Origin: an uncultured Porphyromonas sp.
GTDB lineage: Bacteria > Bacteroidota > Bacteroidia > Bacteroidales > Porphyromonadaceae
Length of the DNA stretch: 13,656 nucleotides
Assembly (NCBI RefSeq): GCF_934359325.1
Contig: NZ_CAKRLH010000025.1
Span: 1-13,656, forward strand
Direction of reading: 5' to 3'
Shown in pieces: positions 6,379-13,656 of the stretch. Numbering within the stretch: position 1 is the stretch's first letter; the number at the start of each line of letters is the position of its first letter. A model generated the notes under the pieces. It was not told the origin of the DNA. It saw only the letters and a list, made by a program, of their open reading frames with translations, and ran no database searches. The position numbers and the translations under genes are program-made.

Positions 6379-8103
6379 TCAATCCTCAGTTGCTTCTGCG
6401 TCCTCAGGGTCCAGACCTTTCACGTCCTCGTCGAGAAAGTGTGACAGGTCATTACCCTCTGAGTCGGTCACCTCATAGTCAATCATCCCTATAGACTGGT
6501 CGGGGAGCACTTCGATGCCCTTACCATAGGCAGTCCTCCAGGTGGAGAGGAGTGACTTCGTACCCATCAGTCCGAGGAATCCCTTCCCCTGACGATTGCG
6601 GATGAATGCGGCAACGTAAGGATGGACATGGAGCGTGAAGGTTCGGATGCCCTCCTCCTGCGTCAGCTGCTTGATCATCTGCTCGAGCTTATCGGTAAAG
6701 AAGAGCGTGGGCTGTACCTTACCTGTGCCTGAGCAAGTGGGGCAAGTCTCCTGCGTCTCCACGATCATCGCCTGGCGGACCCTCTGACGAGTGATCTGCA
6801 TGAGGCCAAACTTCGTGAGCGGCAGAACCGTGTGCTTGGCTCGATCATTGGTCATGCACTGGATCATATGCTCGTAGAGCTTCTGCCTATTGGCTGCCTC
6901 AGCCATGTCGATGAAGTCTATGACAATGATGCCACCCAAGTCTCTCAGCCGCATTTGACGAGCGATCTCCTCGGCGGCGGAGAGATTGACATCCACGGCG
7001 GTGTCCTCCTGCTGAGAGGATCCACGTGCACGATTGCCACTATTGACATCGATGACGTGCATCGCCTCGGTCTGCTCTATGTACAGGTAAGCCCCCTGAC
7101 GGTAGGTAACGATCTTACCGAAGAGGTGCTTGATCTGACGAGTGATGTCGAAGTGATCAAAGATAGGATTACGACCGTCGTAAAACCGTACGATATCACC
7201 CTTGCCGGGATCAATAAGATCGACGTAGTCCGTGACCTCCCGCACCATACTCTGATCATTGACATAGACCTCCCTCAGCGAGGAGTCATACGTGTCCCTA
7301 AGGAGGCTGATCACTCGATTGGTCTCCTCATGGAGCATCTGCCAGGGCTTGCCGTCAGAGGAGGGAGAGGAGTTCTTCCTGCCATTGCCCTGCCCTTTCT
7401 TCCTGGAGTTAGAGGGAGGGACGGCGGTATTGAGACTGTCGACGGTGGAAGTCCACTTCTTGATCAGACTACGAAGCTCATGGTCCAGCTCAGCTACCTT
7501 GACGCCCTCCGCAGAGGTCCTGACGATCACCGTCACGTTCTTTGGCTTAATACTGAGGACCAGCTGCTTCAGTCTGTTCCGCTCCTCTTTGCTCCCTATC
7601 TTCTGGGACACGGAGACCTTGTCCGCAAAGGGGATAAGGACTAAGTAGCGTCCCGCAAAGGAGAGCTCTGCAGAGAGCCTGGGACCCTTGGTGGAGATGG
7701 CCTCCTTGGTGATCTGGACCATCACTTCATCACCGGCCTTGAGTTGATCGGCGATGTCCCCGGTCTTGGGGATAGGCTTCTCCAGTTTTACTCGCTCGGG
7801 AGAAAAGCTCTTACCATACTTACGCTGTGCGCTGAGGAAGCTCTGAGCTGTCAGGAAGCTACTTCCCAGGTCACGGTAGTGGAGAAACGCTTGCCTCTGG
7901 TGCCCTATGTCGACGAAGGCGGCATTGAGACCGGGCATAACTTTCTTCACCGTGCCGAGATAGATATCTCCCACCGAGAAAGAGATGTTTTGTTTCTCTC
8001 TCCGGAGCTCCACCAGTCTACGATCCTCGAGGACCGCGATGAGGACCTCCTTCGGTCGCACATCGATGACAAGTTGACTTTTCACACGAGTAAATCTAAT
8101 CAT
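6379..8103 (-). CDS. rng: ribonuclease E/G family protein (RNase G type)
   Basis: This single-strand-specific endoribonuclease acts in mRNA decay and rRNA processing. It has 574 residues. The S1 RNA-binding domain starts near residue 40 (SVGDIYLGTVKKVMPGLNAAFVDIG) and carries the long insertion usual in Bacteroidetes enzymes. The catalytic Asp residues correspond to D352 (HVIDVNSGN) and D396 (IVIDFIDM), with spacing close to E. coli RNase E D303/D346. The Zn-link CPTCSGTG has C454 and C457. There is no long C-terminal degradosome scaffold; the tail is short and acidic. A polar, basic stretch at about 222-252 (Ser, Lys, Gly, Asn) looks like an extra linker. The ATG is at 8101-8103, and a strong hairpin ends two bases before it. 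The gene follows hup and a tiny AURKAIP1/COX24-type gene. Confidence 0.95.
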   Translation of the reverse strand: MIRFTRVKSQLVIDVRPKEVLIAVLEDRRLVELRREKQNISFSVGDIYLGTVKKVMPGLNAAFVDIGHQRQAFLHYRDLGSSFLTAQSFLSAQRKYGKSFSPERVKLEKPIPKTGDIADQLKAGDEVMVQITKEAISTKGPRLSAELSFAGRYLVLIPFADKVSVSQKIGSKEERNRLKQLVLSIKPKNVTVIVRTSAEGVKVAELDHELRSLIKKWTSTVDSLNTAVPPSNSRKKGQGNGRKNSSPSSDGKPWQMLHEETNRVISLLRDTYDSSLREVYVNDQSMVREVTDYVDLIDPGKGDIVRFYDGRNPIFDHFDITRQIKHLFGKIVTYRQGAYLYIEQTEAMHVIDVNSGNRARGSSQQEDTAVDVNLSAAEEIARQMRLRDLGGIIVIDFIDMAEAANRQKLYEHMIQCMTNDRAKHTVLPLTKFGLMQITRQRVRQAMIVETQETCPTCSGTGKVQPTLFFTDKLEQMIKQLTQEEGIRTFTLHVHPYVAAFIRNRQGKGFLGLMGTKSLLSTWRTAYGKGIEVLPDQSIGMIDYEVTDSEGNDLSHFLDEDVKGLDPEDAEATED

Positions 8104-8105
8104 TC

Positions 8106-8130
8106 GGCTACGGCCGTGTGGCCGATAGCC
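8106..8130 (-). promoter_or_regulatory. hairpin abutting the rng start codon
   Basis: In the mRNA sense, GGCTATCGGCC (8130-8120), a 4-base ACAC loop (8119-8116) and GGCCGTAGCC (8115-8106) form a 10-bp GC-rich stem with one bulged base. Only GA separates it from the rng ATG, so it could mask the ribosome entry region. There is no T tract after it, so it is not a terminator. A role in translational control of rng is inference. Confidence 0.6.
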
Positions 8131-8293
8131 TATTAATAAAAAACAAGAGCGAGCCTACATGAGTATGCGACTATCAAACCGCTTCCCGTAGAGACTCACT
8201 CTCAAAACCATTCAAGGCGTAAAATGAGCACACTGCACTCATTACTGTCAGATCTCTATATGAGACTGAAGTCAGAAGTACAGGGTAGAGCGA

Positions 8294-8386
8294 TCACTTA
8301 TTCTTCTTGTGACGGTTCTTTCTCAGTCTCTTCTTACGCTTGTGCGTAGACATTTTATGTCTCTTCTTCTTTCTCCCGTTTGGCAT
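8294..8386 (-). CDS. 30-aa Lys/Arg-rich AURKAIP1/COX24-domain protein (mS38/bS22-like)
   Basis: ATG at 8384-8386, stop TGA at 8294-8296. The 30-residue product starts MPNGRKKKRHKM, continues STHKRKKRLRKNRHKK and has 11 Lys, 6 Arg and 3 His. It resembles the tiny AURKAIP1/COX24-domain proteins annotated in many Bacteroidetes. That family is related to mitochondrial ribosomal protein mS38 and actinobacterial bS22, which sit in the small ribosomal subunit. It is therefore probably a ribosome component, although this is inferred from resemblance. It lies 66 bases after the hup stop and 190 bases before rng on the same strand. It is too short for ordinary ORF cut-offs. Confidence 0.8.
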   Translation of the reverse strand: MPNGRKKKRHKMSTHKRKKRLRKNRHKKNK

Positions 8387-8452
8387 AATACTTACTATTA
8401 AATTTATAGAACACTCTCCGAAGTCACTCTGGGCGACTATAGAGAGATAGGA

Positions 8453-8734
8453 TTACTTATTCTTGTCTACCTTCTCAGCAAAGGTCTTCGAGGGCTTAAA
8501 GGTGGGGACTTTACGAGCCGGCAGCTGGATGGTCGTATTCTTACTAATGTTACGTGCGGTCTTGGCTGCCCTCTCCTTAACGACAAAACTGCCGAAGCCA
8601 CGCAAGTAGACGTTCTCCTGATTGATCATAGTCTCCTTGATCACATCCATAGTCGACTCGATCGTGTCCATGACGAGCTTGCGCTCGATCCCGGTCTTCT
8701 TGGAAACCTCATTGACAAGGTCTGCTTTTATCAT
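8453..8734 (-). CDS. hup: HU/IHF-family DNA-binding protein
   Basis: Small dimeric nucleoid protein that bends and compacts DNA. The start is the ATG at 8732-8734, giving 93 residues and the standard N-terminus MIKADLVNEVSKKTGI; an in-frame TTG four codons upstream is a poor alternative. Two N-terminal helices (about 1-38) precede the beta-arm region RGFGSFVVKERAAKTARN, with FGSF at 47-50. The C-terminal block is PARKVPTFKPSKTF. At the arm tip, where E. coli HU has the intercalating Pro63 in RNP, this protein reads R61-N62-I63. From memory, RNI is usual in Bacteroidetes HU proteins. It heads the run hup, AURKAIP1/COX24-type gene, rng. Confidence 0.95.
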   Translation of the reverse strand: MIKADLVNEVSKKTGIERKLVMDTIESTMDVIKETMINQENVYLRGFGSFVVKERAAKTARNISKNTTIQLPARKVPTFKPSKTFAEKVDKNK

Positions 8735-8810
8735 AATATGCTGCAAATAATTTGGATTACTACTACTCTAATCCCACCCCGCTACTCCCGGCATCTATGC
8801 AAAGAGTACG

Positions 8811-8818
8811 CAAAGATA
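8811..8818 (-). promoter_or_regulatory. likely -7 promoter box for hup
   Basis: On the minus strand this reads TATCTTTG, an exact match to the Bacteroidetes TAnnTTTG box. It is about 77 bases upstream of the hup ATG, implying a leader of about 70 bases. The expected -33 region reads GGTTAG rather than TTTG, so only the -7 half is convincing. Confidence 0.45.
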
Positions 8819-8943
8819 CACCTTTTTACCCTTTTCCCCTAACCATTTCCCATCGCATCTGACCCGTAACTTCTTAGCTATCACTATAAATTCAGACTTC
8901 ACACCCCTTATCGAGGTTCTCACGAGGATCCGGTAATAAATAG

Positions 8944-8977
8944 AAGGGGGCGCACCCTCTCGCAGATGCACCCCCTT
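8944..8977 (-). terminator. terminator-like hairpin after the hexosaminidase gene
   Basis: On the minus strand AAGGGGGTGCA (8977-8967) pairs with TGCGCCCCCTT (8954-8944). The stem has 11 bp including one U-G wobble, with a 12-base loop. It begins 19 bases past the stop codon. The following bases are TCTATTTATT, a weak U tract, so termination efficiency is uncertain. It separates the glyA-hexosaminidase unit from hup. Confidence 0.55.
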
Positions 8978-8995
8978 GTAGGTTAGTTAGATTGA

Positions 8996-11404
8996 TTACT
9001 TCTTGTCACAGAAATAAGCCTCGTCTGGGACAGTCTTAAGCGGCTCACCCTTGTCGAAGCGACCTATGTAGGGTCTCTGGTCATAGAATCCGCTGGGCCA
9101 GTTTCCGATAAAGTCCAGTACCTGAGTGAAGCGGATCTTGTGCAGTCCCTGAGCAAGCGCAAGGGTCACATCGGAGTGGGTATTGCGCTTGCAGACACCG
9201 GTGTTGTCGATGATCATATTGTCATCGAGCCAGAGACGGTCGCTGCTACAGCGGATGCGGTATACGCCAGCCTCAGGGATCATCACATAGCCGGAGTAGT
9301 CCTGAGCATTCCAGTTGACATTACTCATCAGGTGCTCCTCCATCTGCTGCTTGTAGACATTCTCTCCACTCTCACTGAGCTTGACTCCGTGGAGGACTAC
9401 AGCGTCGTCACCCGAGTAGGACTCTAGGTCGTCAGAGGACTTGAACTGCTTGCGGACTGTCCTCAGGTCGAGACCAGAGTCGTACCCATCAGCAGTGGCA
9501 GCGACAGCGGGCGCATAGTCCTGACGACGTATCGTGATGATACGCACAGGGCTCATGGCACCGCTCTGAGTCAGAGAGCGGATCCTCAGCTCCGTGTCGG
9601 AGGAGAAGGTCAGGGGCTCAGAGTACTCCAGAGCACTGCCCTCCTCCGGATCGGTACCATCGGTCGTGTAGATGATCTTGTGCACCGGGTAAACGGTCCC
9701 GAAGGGGATCGTCACACTCTCACCAGTAAAGGTCACACAGTCGATGCTCCGATTGTCGGGCTGCTCAGGCTGTGGGATAAAGTAATTGTAGTCATGGAGT
9801 CCGAGACGGGCGGTGAAGTTCTCGAGACGGCCAACAAAGCCGTCAAAGTCCTTCTGCTCTACAGGAGACCACGCCACCTCAGCGATCGCAGCCATACGGG
9901 GCTGAGCCATATACTGAGCGTGCTTGCCATCGGGGATATACTCCGACCAGTTATTGCCCTGCACGCCGAGGATATGGGGTGCCATCTCTGGAGTGATATG
10001 CTCGGAGATGGGCACGTAGGCGTATACCTGAGACAGGGTCGATCGACAGCAGAGAGCCACAGGCTCAACATTGGGATCGCCCTGGTAGTAGTCGAGGTAA
10101 AAACCATGAGATGAGGGGGTCATGATTACATCGTGACCGGCCTTGGCCGCATTGATACCGCCCTGCTCACCACGCCACGACATGATCGTGGCATTCTCCG
10201 GGATGCCACCCTCGAGGATCTCATCCCAGCCGATCATCCGCTTGCCGTGCTCGCTGAGGAAGATACCGATCTGGGAGATAAACCAGCTCTGTAGCTCGTC
10301 CTCATCCTTGAGTCCCTGCTCACGGATCCGCTTCTGACAATTGGGGCAGCGCTTCCACTCAGTCTTGGGTGCCTCATCGCCACCGATGTGGATGAAATCA
10401 GTGTGGAAAAGAGGCATCACCTCCGTCAGTACGTCCTTGTAAAACTCAATCGAAGAGTCCTTACCGGCACAGATCACCTCATTGGAGATTCCCCAGATGT
10501 TACGCACCTCGTAGGGGAAGTCCTCCCCCTTGCATCCCAGCCAGGGATAGGCTGAGAGGGCAGAGACGGCATGACCGGGCAGCTCAATCTCAGGGATAAT
10601 CTCCACAAACCGAGCATCGGCATAAGCAACAAGATCCTTGATCTCCTCCTGTGTGTAGAAGTAGGGTCCATAGGTCGAGCCGTCACCCTCCGTACGCACT
10701 GCGCCCACCTCCGTGAGGCGAGGATACTTCTTGATCTCAATGCGCCATCCCTGATCCTCGGTGAGGTGGAAGTGGAGCTTATTGATCTTGAGCATAGAGA
10801 GGACATCGATGGTCTTCTTCACGTCATCGATCGTCTGGAAGTGACGACACGGATCCACATGCTGACCACGATAGCTAAATTGCGGGTAGTCCTCGATACT
10901 GACATAGGGTACGGTCCAGTTCTTAGCACTGACCTTAGAGGGGCTCTCTATCTCAGCCGGGAAGAGTTGCAGGAGAGACTGCATACCCCAGAAGGCACCG
11001 CGCGGAGTGGAGGCCTGGATCAGGACACCACCTTCAGAGGTCACGTCGAGAGAGTAACCCTCCTCGTGCGGGATCACCTCGTCAGTCACGATGACGAAGC
11101 GGATCTCCTTGGCGGGGTTGCTGCTCGTAGGCTCCACGGACAGATCGTATCCGGTCGAGCTCGCGATCTTGTCCTTAAGGAAGTCTGTGACAATGGCAAG
11201 ACTCTCGTCTGCGATAATCTTAGTCGAAGAGGTCAGTGTCCAGCGACCCTGCTCTTGGCCTACATTCACTTTTACCGGTTGAGGAATGATGTGTATCCCC
11301 TGATTATAGGGAGCCTCATCGAGAGACTTTTCCACACCATTTCCACAACCGGAAAAGAGAAGCATGCCGGCAAAAGCCACGACCACATGCTTGATGAATC
11401 TCAT
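8996..11404 (-). CDS. GH20 beta-N-acetylhexosaminidase, lipoprotein
   Basis: It should release terminal N-acetylglucosamine or N-acetylgalactosamine from glycans by substrate-assisted catalysis. The preferred start is the ATG at 11402-11404 (802 residues). It opens with the lipoprotein signal MRFIKHVVVAFAG and lipobox LLFSGC with Cys20; an in-frame ATG 54 bases upstream lies inside glyA and would spoil the signal. An alpha/beta GH20b domain covers about 35-170. The catalytic barrel follows, with YRGQHVD (R180), HFHLTEDQGWRIEIKKYP, and HIGGDEAP holding the catalytic pair D343-E344, plus Trp residues in MIGWDE and SWRG. A chitobiase/FN3-like segment (IYTTDGTDPEEGS) and a PA14-like C-terminal domain (IPEAGVYRIRCSSDRLWLDD) complete it. 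It resembles P. gingivalis NahA. It lies 35 bases after glyA. No type IX C-terminal signal was seen. Confidence 0.93.
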   Translation of the reverse strand: MRFIKHVVVAFAGMLLFSGCGNGVEKSLDEAPYNQGIHIIPQPVKVNVGQEQGRWTLTSSTKIIADESLAIVTDFLKDKIASSTGYDLSVEPTSSNPAKEIRFVIVTDEVIPHEEGYSLDVTSEGGVLIQASTPRGAFWGMQSLLQLFPAEIESPSKVSAKNWTVPYVSIEDYPQFSYRGQHVDPCRHFQTIDDVKKTIDVLSMLKINKLHFHLTEDQGWRIEIKKYPRLTEVGAVRTEGDGSTYGPYFYTQEEIKDLVAYADARFVEIIPEIELPGHAVSALSAYPWLGCKGEDFPYEVRNIWGISNEVICAGKDSSIEFYKDVLTEVMPLFHTDFIHIGGDEAPKTEWKRCPNCQKRIREQGLKDEDELQSWFISQIGIFLSEHGKRMIGWDEILEGGIPENATIMSWRGEQGGINAAKAGHDVIMTPSSHGFYLDYYQGDPNVEPVALCCRSTLSQVYAYVPISEHITPEMAPHILGVQGNNWSEYIPDGKHAQYMAQPRMAAIAEVAWSPVEQKDFDGFVGRLENFTARLGLHDYNYFIPQPEQPDNRSIDCVTFTGESVTIPFGTVYPVHKIIYTTDGTDPEEGSALEYSEPLTFSSDTELRIRSLTQSGAMSPVRIITIRRQDYAPAVAATADGYDSGLDLRTVRKQFKSSDDLESYSGDDAVVLHGVKLSESGENVYKQQMEEHLMSNVNWNAQDYSGYVMIPEAGVYRIRCSSDRLWLDDNMIIDNTGVCKRNTHSDVTLALAQGLHKIRFTQVLDFIGNWPSGFYDQRPYIGRFDKGEPLKTVPDEAYFCDKK

Positions 11405-11439
11405 TAAGTCGATATTAATGTGCTTAAGTAATGAATGAA

Positions 11440-12732
11440 TTAGTCGCGATCCTCCCATACATTAAGGGGACGATCCTCCATCAGCTCATTGACCTGAGAG
11501 CGGACCTTCTTGATCACCTCCTCGCTGGTAGGATTGCTGAGGATCTCATCGATCCAGTGTACGACGGTCTTGAAGTCTCCCTCCTTCAGTCCACGGGTCG
11601 TAGCTGCGGGGCTTCCGATGCGGATACCGCTCGTCTTGGCGGGAGTACGGTCATCGAAGGGAACCATATTCTTATTGGCCGTGATGTCAGCCTTCACCAG
11701 TGCATCCTCGGCTTCCTTACCGGTCAGCTCGGGGAACTTCTTGCGGAGATCAAGCAGCACCAGGTGGTTATCGGTACCTCCGGAGACCACGTCATAGCCC
11801 AGCTCAAGGAAGGTATTTGCCATGGTTACAGCATTAGCATGCACCTGAGTCTGGTAGGTCTTGAAAGAAGGCTGCAGAGCCTCGTAGAAAGCAACTGCTT
11901 TGGCAGCAATCACGTGCTCTAGAGGTCCACCCTGCACTCCGGGGAAGACGGCAGAGTTGATCAGCTCAGACATCATCTTTACGCGACCCTTCTTGGTAGC
12001 CTTGCCCCATGGGTTCTCAAAGTCCTTACCCATCAAGATGATACCCCCGCGCGGACCTCTCAGGGTCTTGTGTGTCGTGGAGGTGACGATGTGGGCATAC
12101 TTCACCGGGTTAGCGAGGAGACCGGCAGCGATGAGCCCGGCAGGGTGAGCCATATCGATCATCAGGATAGCGCCTACGCTATCTGCGATCTCACGCATAC
12201 GCTTGTAGTCCCACTCACGAGAGTAGGCAGAGGCACCACCGACGATCAGCTTAGGGTGGGTCTCCTTAGCCTTGCGTTCCATATCGTCGTAGTCGACACG
12301 ACCGTCCTCCTTACGTACACCGTAGGCAACGGGGTGGTAGAGGATACCGGAGGCATTGACGAGCGAGCCGTGGGTCAGGTGACCACCGTGATCGAGGTTG
12401 AGACCCATGAAGGTGTCGCCCGCATTGAGACAAGCCTGGAAGACAGACATATTGGCCTGAGCGCCGGAGTGAGGCTGTACGTTGGCATACTCAGCATCGT
12501 AGAGCTTCTTGATGCGATCGATAGCCAGCTGCTCGCTCTGATCCACGATCTGACAGCCACCATAGTAGCGCTTGCCGGGATAGCCCTCAGCGTACTTGTT
12601 GGTCATGATGCTACCCATAGCGCGGAGCACCTCTTCGCTAACGAAGTTCTCTGACGCAATCAGCTCCACACCGCGCTTCTGGCGCAGACGCTCCTGGTCG
12701 ATCAGGTCAAAAATCTGTTGATCTCTTTTCAT
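11440..12732 (-). CDS. glyA: serine hydroxymethyltransferase
   Basis: PLP enzyme that interconverts serine plus tetrahydrofolate with glycine plus 5,10-methylene-tetrahydrofolate, the main one-carbon source. The 430-residue length is standard. The PLP Schiff-base lysine is K222 in [14 protein letters not shown], and the cofactor Asp/His pair is D193/H196 in [12 protein letters not shown], with the same Lys-Asp spacing as in E. coli. The N-terminal substrate segment [10 protein letters not shown] and [17 protein letters not shown] (from 44) are intact. The start is the ATG at 12730-12732. It is preceded by a good Bacteroidetes promoter and followed after 35 bases by the hexosaminidase gene, so the two may share a transcript. 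Confidence 0.98.
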   Translation of the reverse strand: MKRDQQIFDLIDQERLRQKRGVELIASENFVSEEVLRAMGSIMTNKYAEGYPGKRYYGGCQIVDQSEQLAIDRIKKLYDAEYANVQPHSGAQANMSVFQACLNAGDTFMGLNLDHGGHLTHGSLVNASGILYHPVAYGVRKEDGRVDYDDMERKAKETHPKLIVGGASAYSREWDYKRMREIADSVGAILMIDMAHPAGLIAAGLLANPVKYAHIVTSTTHKTLRGPRGGIILMGKDFENPWGKATKKGRVKMMSELINSAVFPGVQGGPLEHVIAAKAVAFYEALQPSFKTYQTQVHANAVTMANTFLELGYDVVSGGTDNHLVLLDLRKKFPELTGKEAEDALVKADITANKNMVPFDDRTPAKTSGIRIGSPAATTRGLKEGDFKTVVHWIDEILSNPTSEEVIKKVRSQVNELMEDRPLNVWEDRD

Positions 12733-12804
12733 GATGAAAAAGGTTGAAAGTTTATTGGTTTACAGTATATTACTTCAATACTTTGAATCTCCTACTCCCC
12801 TATG

Positions 12805-12836
12805 CAAATCTAATGATAATTAGCGAGCCTAACAAT
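12805..12836 (-). promoter_or_regulatory. Bacteroidetes-type promoter for glyA
   Basis: On the minus strand the -33 element ATTG (12836-12833) is followed by a 20-base spacer and TAGATTTG (12812-12805), an exact TAnnTTTG -7 box. This spacing is the one expected for the Bacteroidetes primary sigma factor. RNA would begin near 12797, leaving a leader of about 65 bases before the glyA ATG. Confidence 0.6.
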
Positions 12837-12931
12837 GCAAATGGGCGCATGCTTAAGGCAAGGACATCAGATCATCATTGTAGACACAGCACGTGCTCGG
12901 AGAAGTGCTACGAAAGCTCTATCATAGGATC

Positions 12932-12966
12932 AAAAAAGGAGAGGCTCCATTTGCGGGAACCTCTCC
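12932..12966 (-). terminator. intrinsic terminator of frdB (fumarate reductase operon)
   Basis: On the minus strand GGAGAGGTTCC (12966-12956) pairs with GGAGCCTCTCC (12948-12938), an 11-bp stem with one U-G wobble and a 7-base loop. It is followed immediately by six T (12937-12932). It starts 27 bases past the frdB stop codon. Confidence 0.88.
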
Positions 12967-12993
12967 GTAGTATCAGAAGGGGATTAGCTTCTA

Positions 12994-13656
12994 TCAGTCT
13001 ATCTGACCGAATTTAGCCTTGATAAACTCGCGATTGAGACGTGCGATATTGGAGATCGAGATGCTCTTCGGACACTCCATCTCACAGGCACGGGTATTCG
13101 TACAGTTACCAAATCCCAGCTCGTCCATCTTAGCTACCATCGCACGGGCACGCTTCTTTGCCTCTACCTTACCCTGGGGAAGGAGAGCAAACTGACTCAC
13201 CTTGGCGCTGACGAAGAGCATGGCAGAGCCATTCTTACAAGCTGCTACACAGGCACCACAGCCGATGCAGGAGGCAGCGTCGATGGCAAGCTCAGAATTA
13301 ACCCTCGAGACAGGGATCGCATTTCCATCAGGAGCCGATCCGGCATTCATCGAGATGAAGCCGCCGGCCTGCTGGATCTTATCAAACGAGGAGCGATCCA
13401 CCATTAGGTCGCGGATGACCGGGAAGCCGGCGGAGCGCCATGGCTCTACGGTGATGGTGTCGCCACTCTTCCAGTTACGCATATAGAGCTGACAGGTGGT
13501 CGCTCCGGGGATCAGACCGTGCGGGTGACCATCCACGTACATCGAGCAGGCACCACAGATACCCTCGCGACAGTCATTGTCATAGACGACCGGATCCTTA
13601 CCCTCGCGGATGAGCTGATCATTGAGCATATCGATCATCTCGAGGAAGGAAGCATT
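12994..13656 (-). CDS. frdB: fumarate reductase/succinate dehydrogenase iron-sulfur subunit, 5' end cut off
   Basis: This subunit carries electrons between the flavoprotein FrdA and the membrane cytochrome b in quinol:fumarate reductase or succinate dehydrogenase, on the cytoplasmic face of the inner membrane. The frame is open to base 13656, so the true start lies outside the window and about 30 residues are missing; an internal ATG at 13636-13638 is not the start. Counting visible residues from 13656, the [2Fe-2S] cysteines are C29, C34, C37 and C55 ([13 protein letters not shown]). The [4Fe-4S] ligands are C130, C133, C136 and C140 ([11 protein letters not shown]). The [3Fe-4S] ligands are C185, C191 and C195 ([12 protein letters not shown]). 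In anaerobic Bacteroidetes the frdCAB complex mainly reduces fumarate, so frdA should lie just upstream. A strong terminator follows. Confidence 0.95.
   Translation of the reverse strand, partial: NASFLEMIDMLNDQLIREGKDPVVYDNDCREGICGACSMYVDGHPHGLIPGATTCQLYMRNWKSGDTITVEPWRSAGFPVIRDLMVDRSSFDKIQQAGGFISMNAGSAPDGNAIPVSRVNSELAIDAASCIGCGACVAACKNGSAMLFVSAKVSQFALLPQGKVEAKKRARAMVAKMDELGFGNCTNTRACEMECPKSISISNIARLNREFIKAKFGQID

Larger units (their letters stand above)
12733..12993. other. 261-bp intergenic region between frdB and glyA
   Basis: It holds the frdB terminator (12932-12966) and the glyA promoter (12805-12836). Between them (12837-12931) I see no gene, RNA fold or repeat. The glyA leader of about 65 bases shows no recognisable glycine or folate riboswitch. 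Confidence 0.6.

Noticed and set aside
6832..7644. Plus-strand open frame of 270 codons opposite rng
   Set aside because: It mirrors the conserved catalytic region of RNase G in another frame; no signal, motif or promoter supports it.
8735..8746. Upstream TTG start for hup
   Set aside because: The ATG at 8734 gives the canonical HU N-terminus; four extra residues are unlikely.
8926..8940. A fifth copy of the rex-upstream motif near the hexosaminidase end
   Set aside because: Only CCGGTAATA is shared, with no palindrome arms and no 22-bp neighbour, so chance is sufficient.
10571..11407. Plus-strand open frame of 278 codons opposite the hexosaminidase gene
   Set aside because: It is a shadow of a strongly conserved GH20 gene and has no recognisable domain.
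11405..11458. Earlier in-frame ATG for the hexosaminidase
   Set aside because: It starts inside the glyA coding end and adds 18 residues before a complete lipoprotein signal peptide.
12733..12804. Glycine or folate riboswitch in the glyA leader
   Set aside because: The leader of about 65 bases is AT-rich, lacks the conserved cores and has no stable multi-stem fold visible by eye.

Overview
The window looks like chromosomal DNA from an anaerobic Bacteroidales bacterium, most likely a Porphyromonas or close relative. The clues are a PorV (LptO) outer-membrane protein of the type IX secretion system, a Bacteroidetes-type RNase G with an S1 insertion, a 30-residue Lys/Arg-rich AURKAIP1/COX24-type protein, a three-cluster fumarate reductase FrdB, a GH20 hexosaminidase lipoprotein, and several copies of the Bacteroidetes -7 promoter box TAnnTTTG. 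By eye the GC content is slightly above 50%. No mobile element, CRISPR array, rRNA or tRNA was seen.

All thirteen supported genes, two of them cut by the window edges, lie on the minus strand, so transcription runs from high to low coordinates. From the right edge: frdB (5' end cut off) ends at a strong terminator at 12932-12966. A promoter near 12805-12836 then drives glyA and a GH20 beta-N-acetylhexosaminidase lipoprotein, followed by a hairpin at 8944-8977. Next come hup (HU-type DNA-binding protein), the 30-aa AURKAIP1/COX24-type gene (missed by length-limited ORF calling) and rng, with a clear terminator at 6267-6311. A 464-bp gene-free stretch (5915-6378) follows. Then comes a tightly overlapping cluster: rex (NADH-sensing repressor), a degenerate fumarylacetoacetate-hydrolase-fold gene, porV and ispF. 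After a 59-bp gap come panD, argS, a dCMP deaminase and the first 101 codons of an S41 C-terminal processing protease with an N-terminal membrane anchor, which runs off the left edge.

Most genes are housekeeping: aspartate to beta-alanine for CoA, the MEP isoprenoid pathway, one-carbon metabolism, arginyl-tRNA, dTTP precursors, RNA decay, nucleoid structure and fumarate respiration. The unusual content is in four places. First, the gene-free stretch upstream of rex holds four 18-bp palindrome-like units spaced exactly 22 bp apart, plus further inverted and direct repeats around a putative rex promoter. Second, the FAH-fold protein has lost all the metal-ligand positions I can align and may be a pseudoenzyme. 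Third, porV sits in a Rex-headed cluster with no porU beside it. Fourth, a stable hairpin ends two bases before the rng start codon. All family assignments come from reading motifs, not from database searches.
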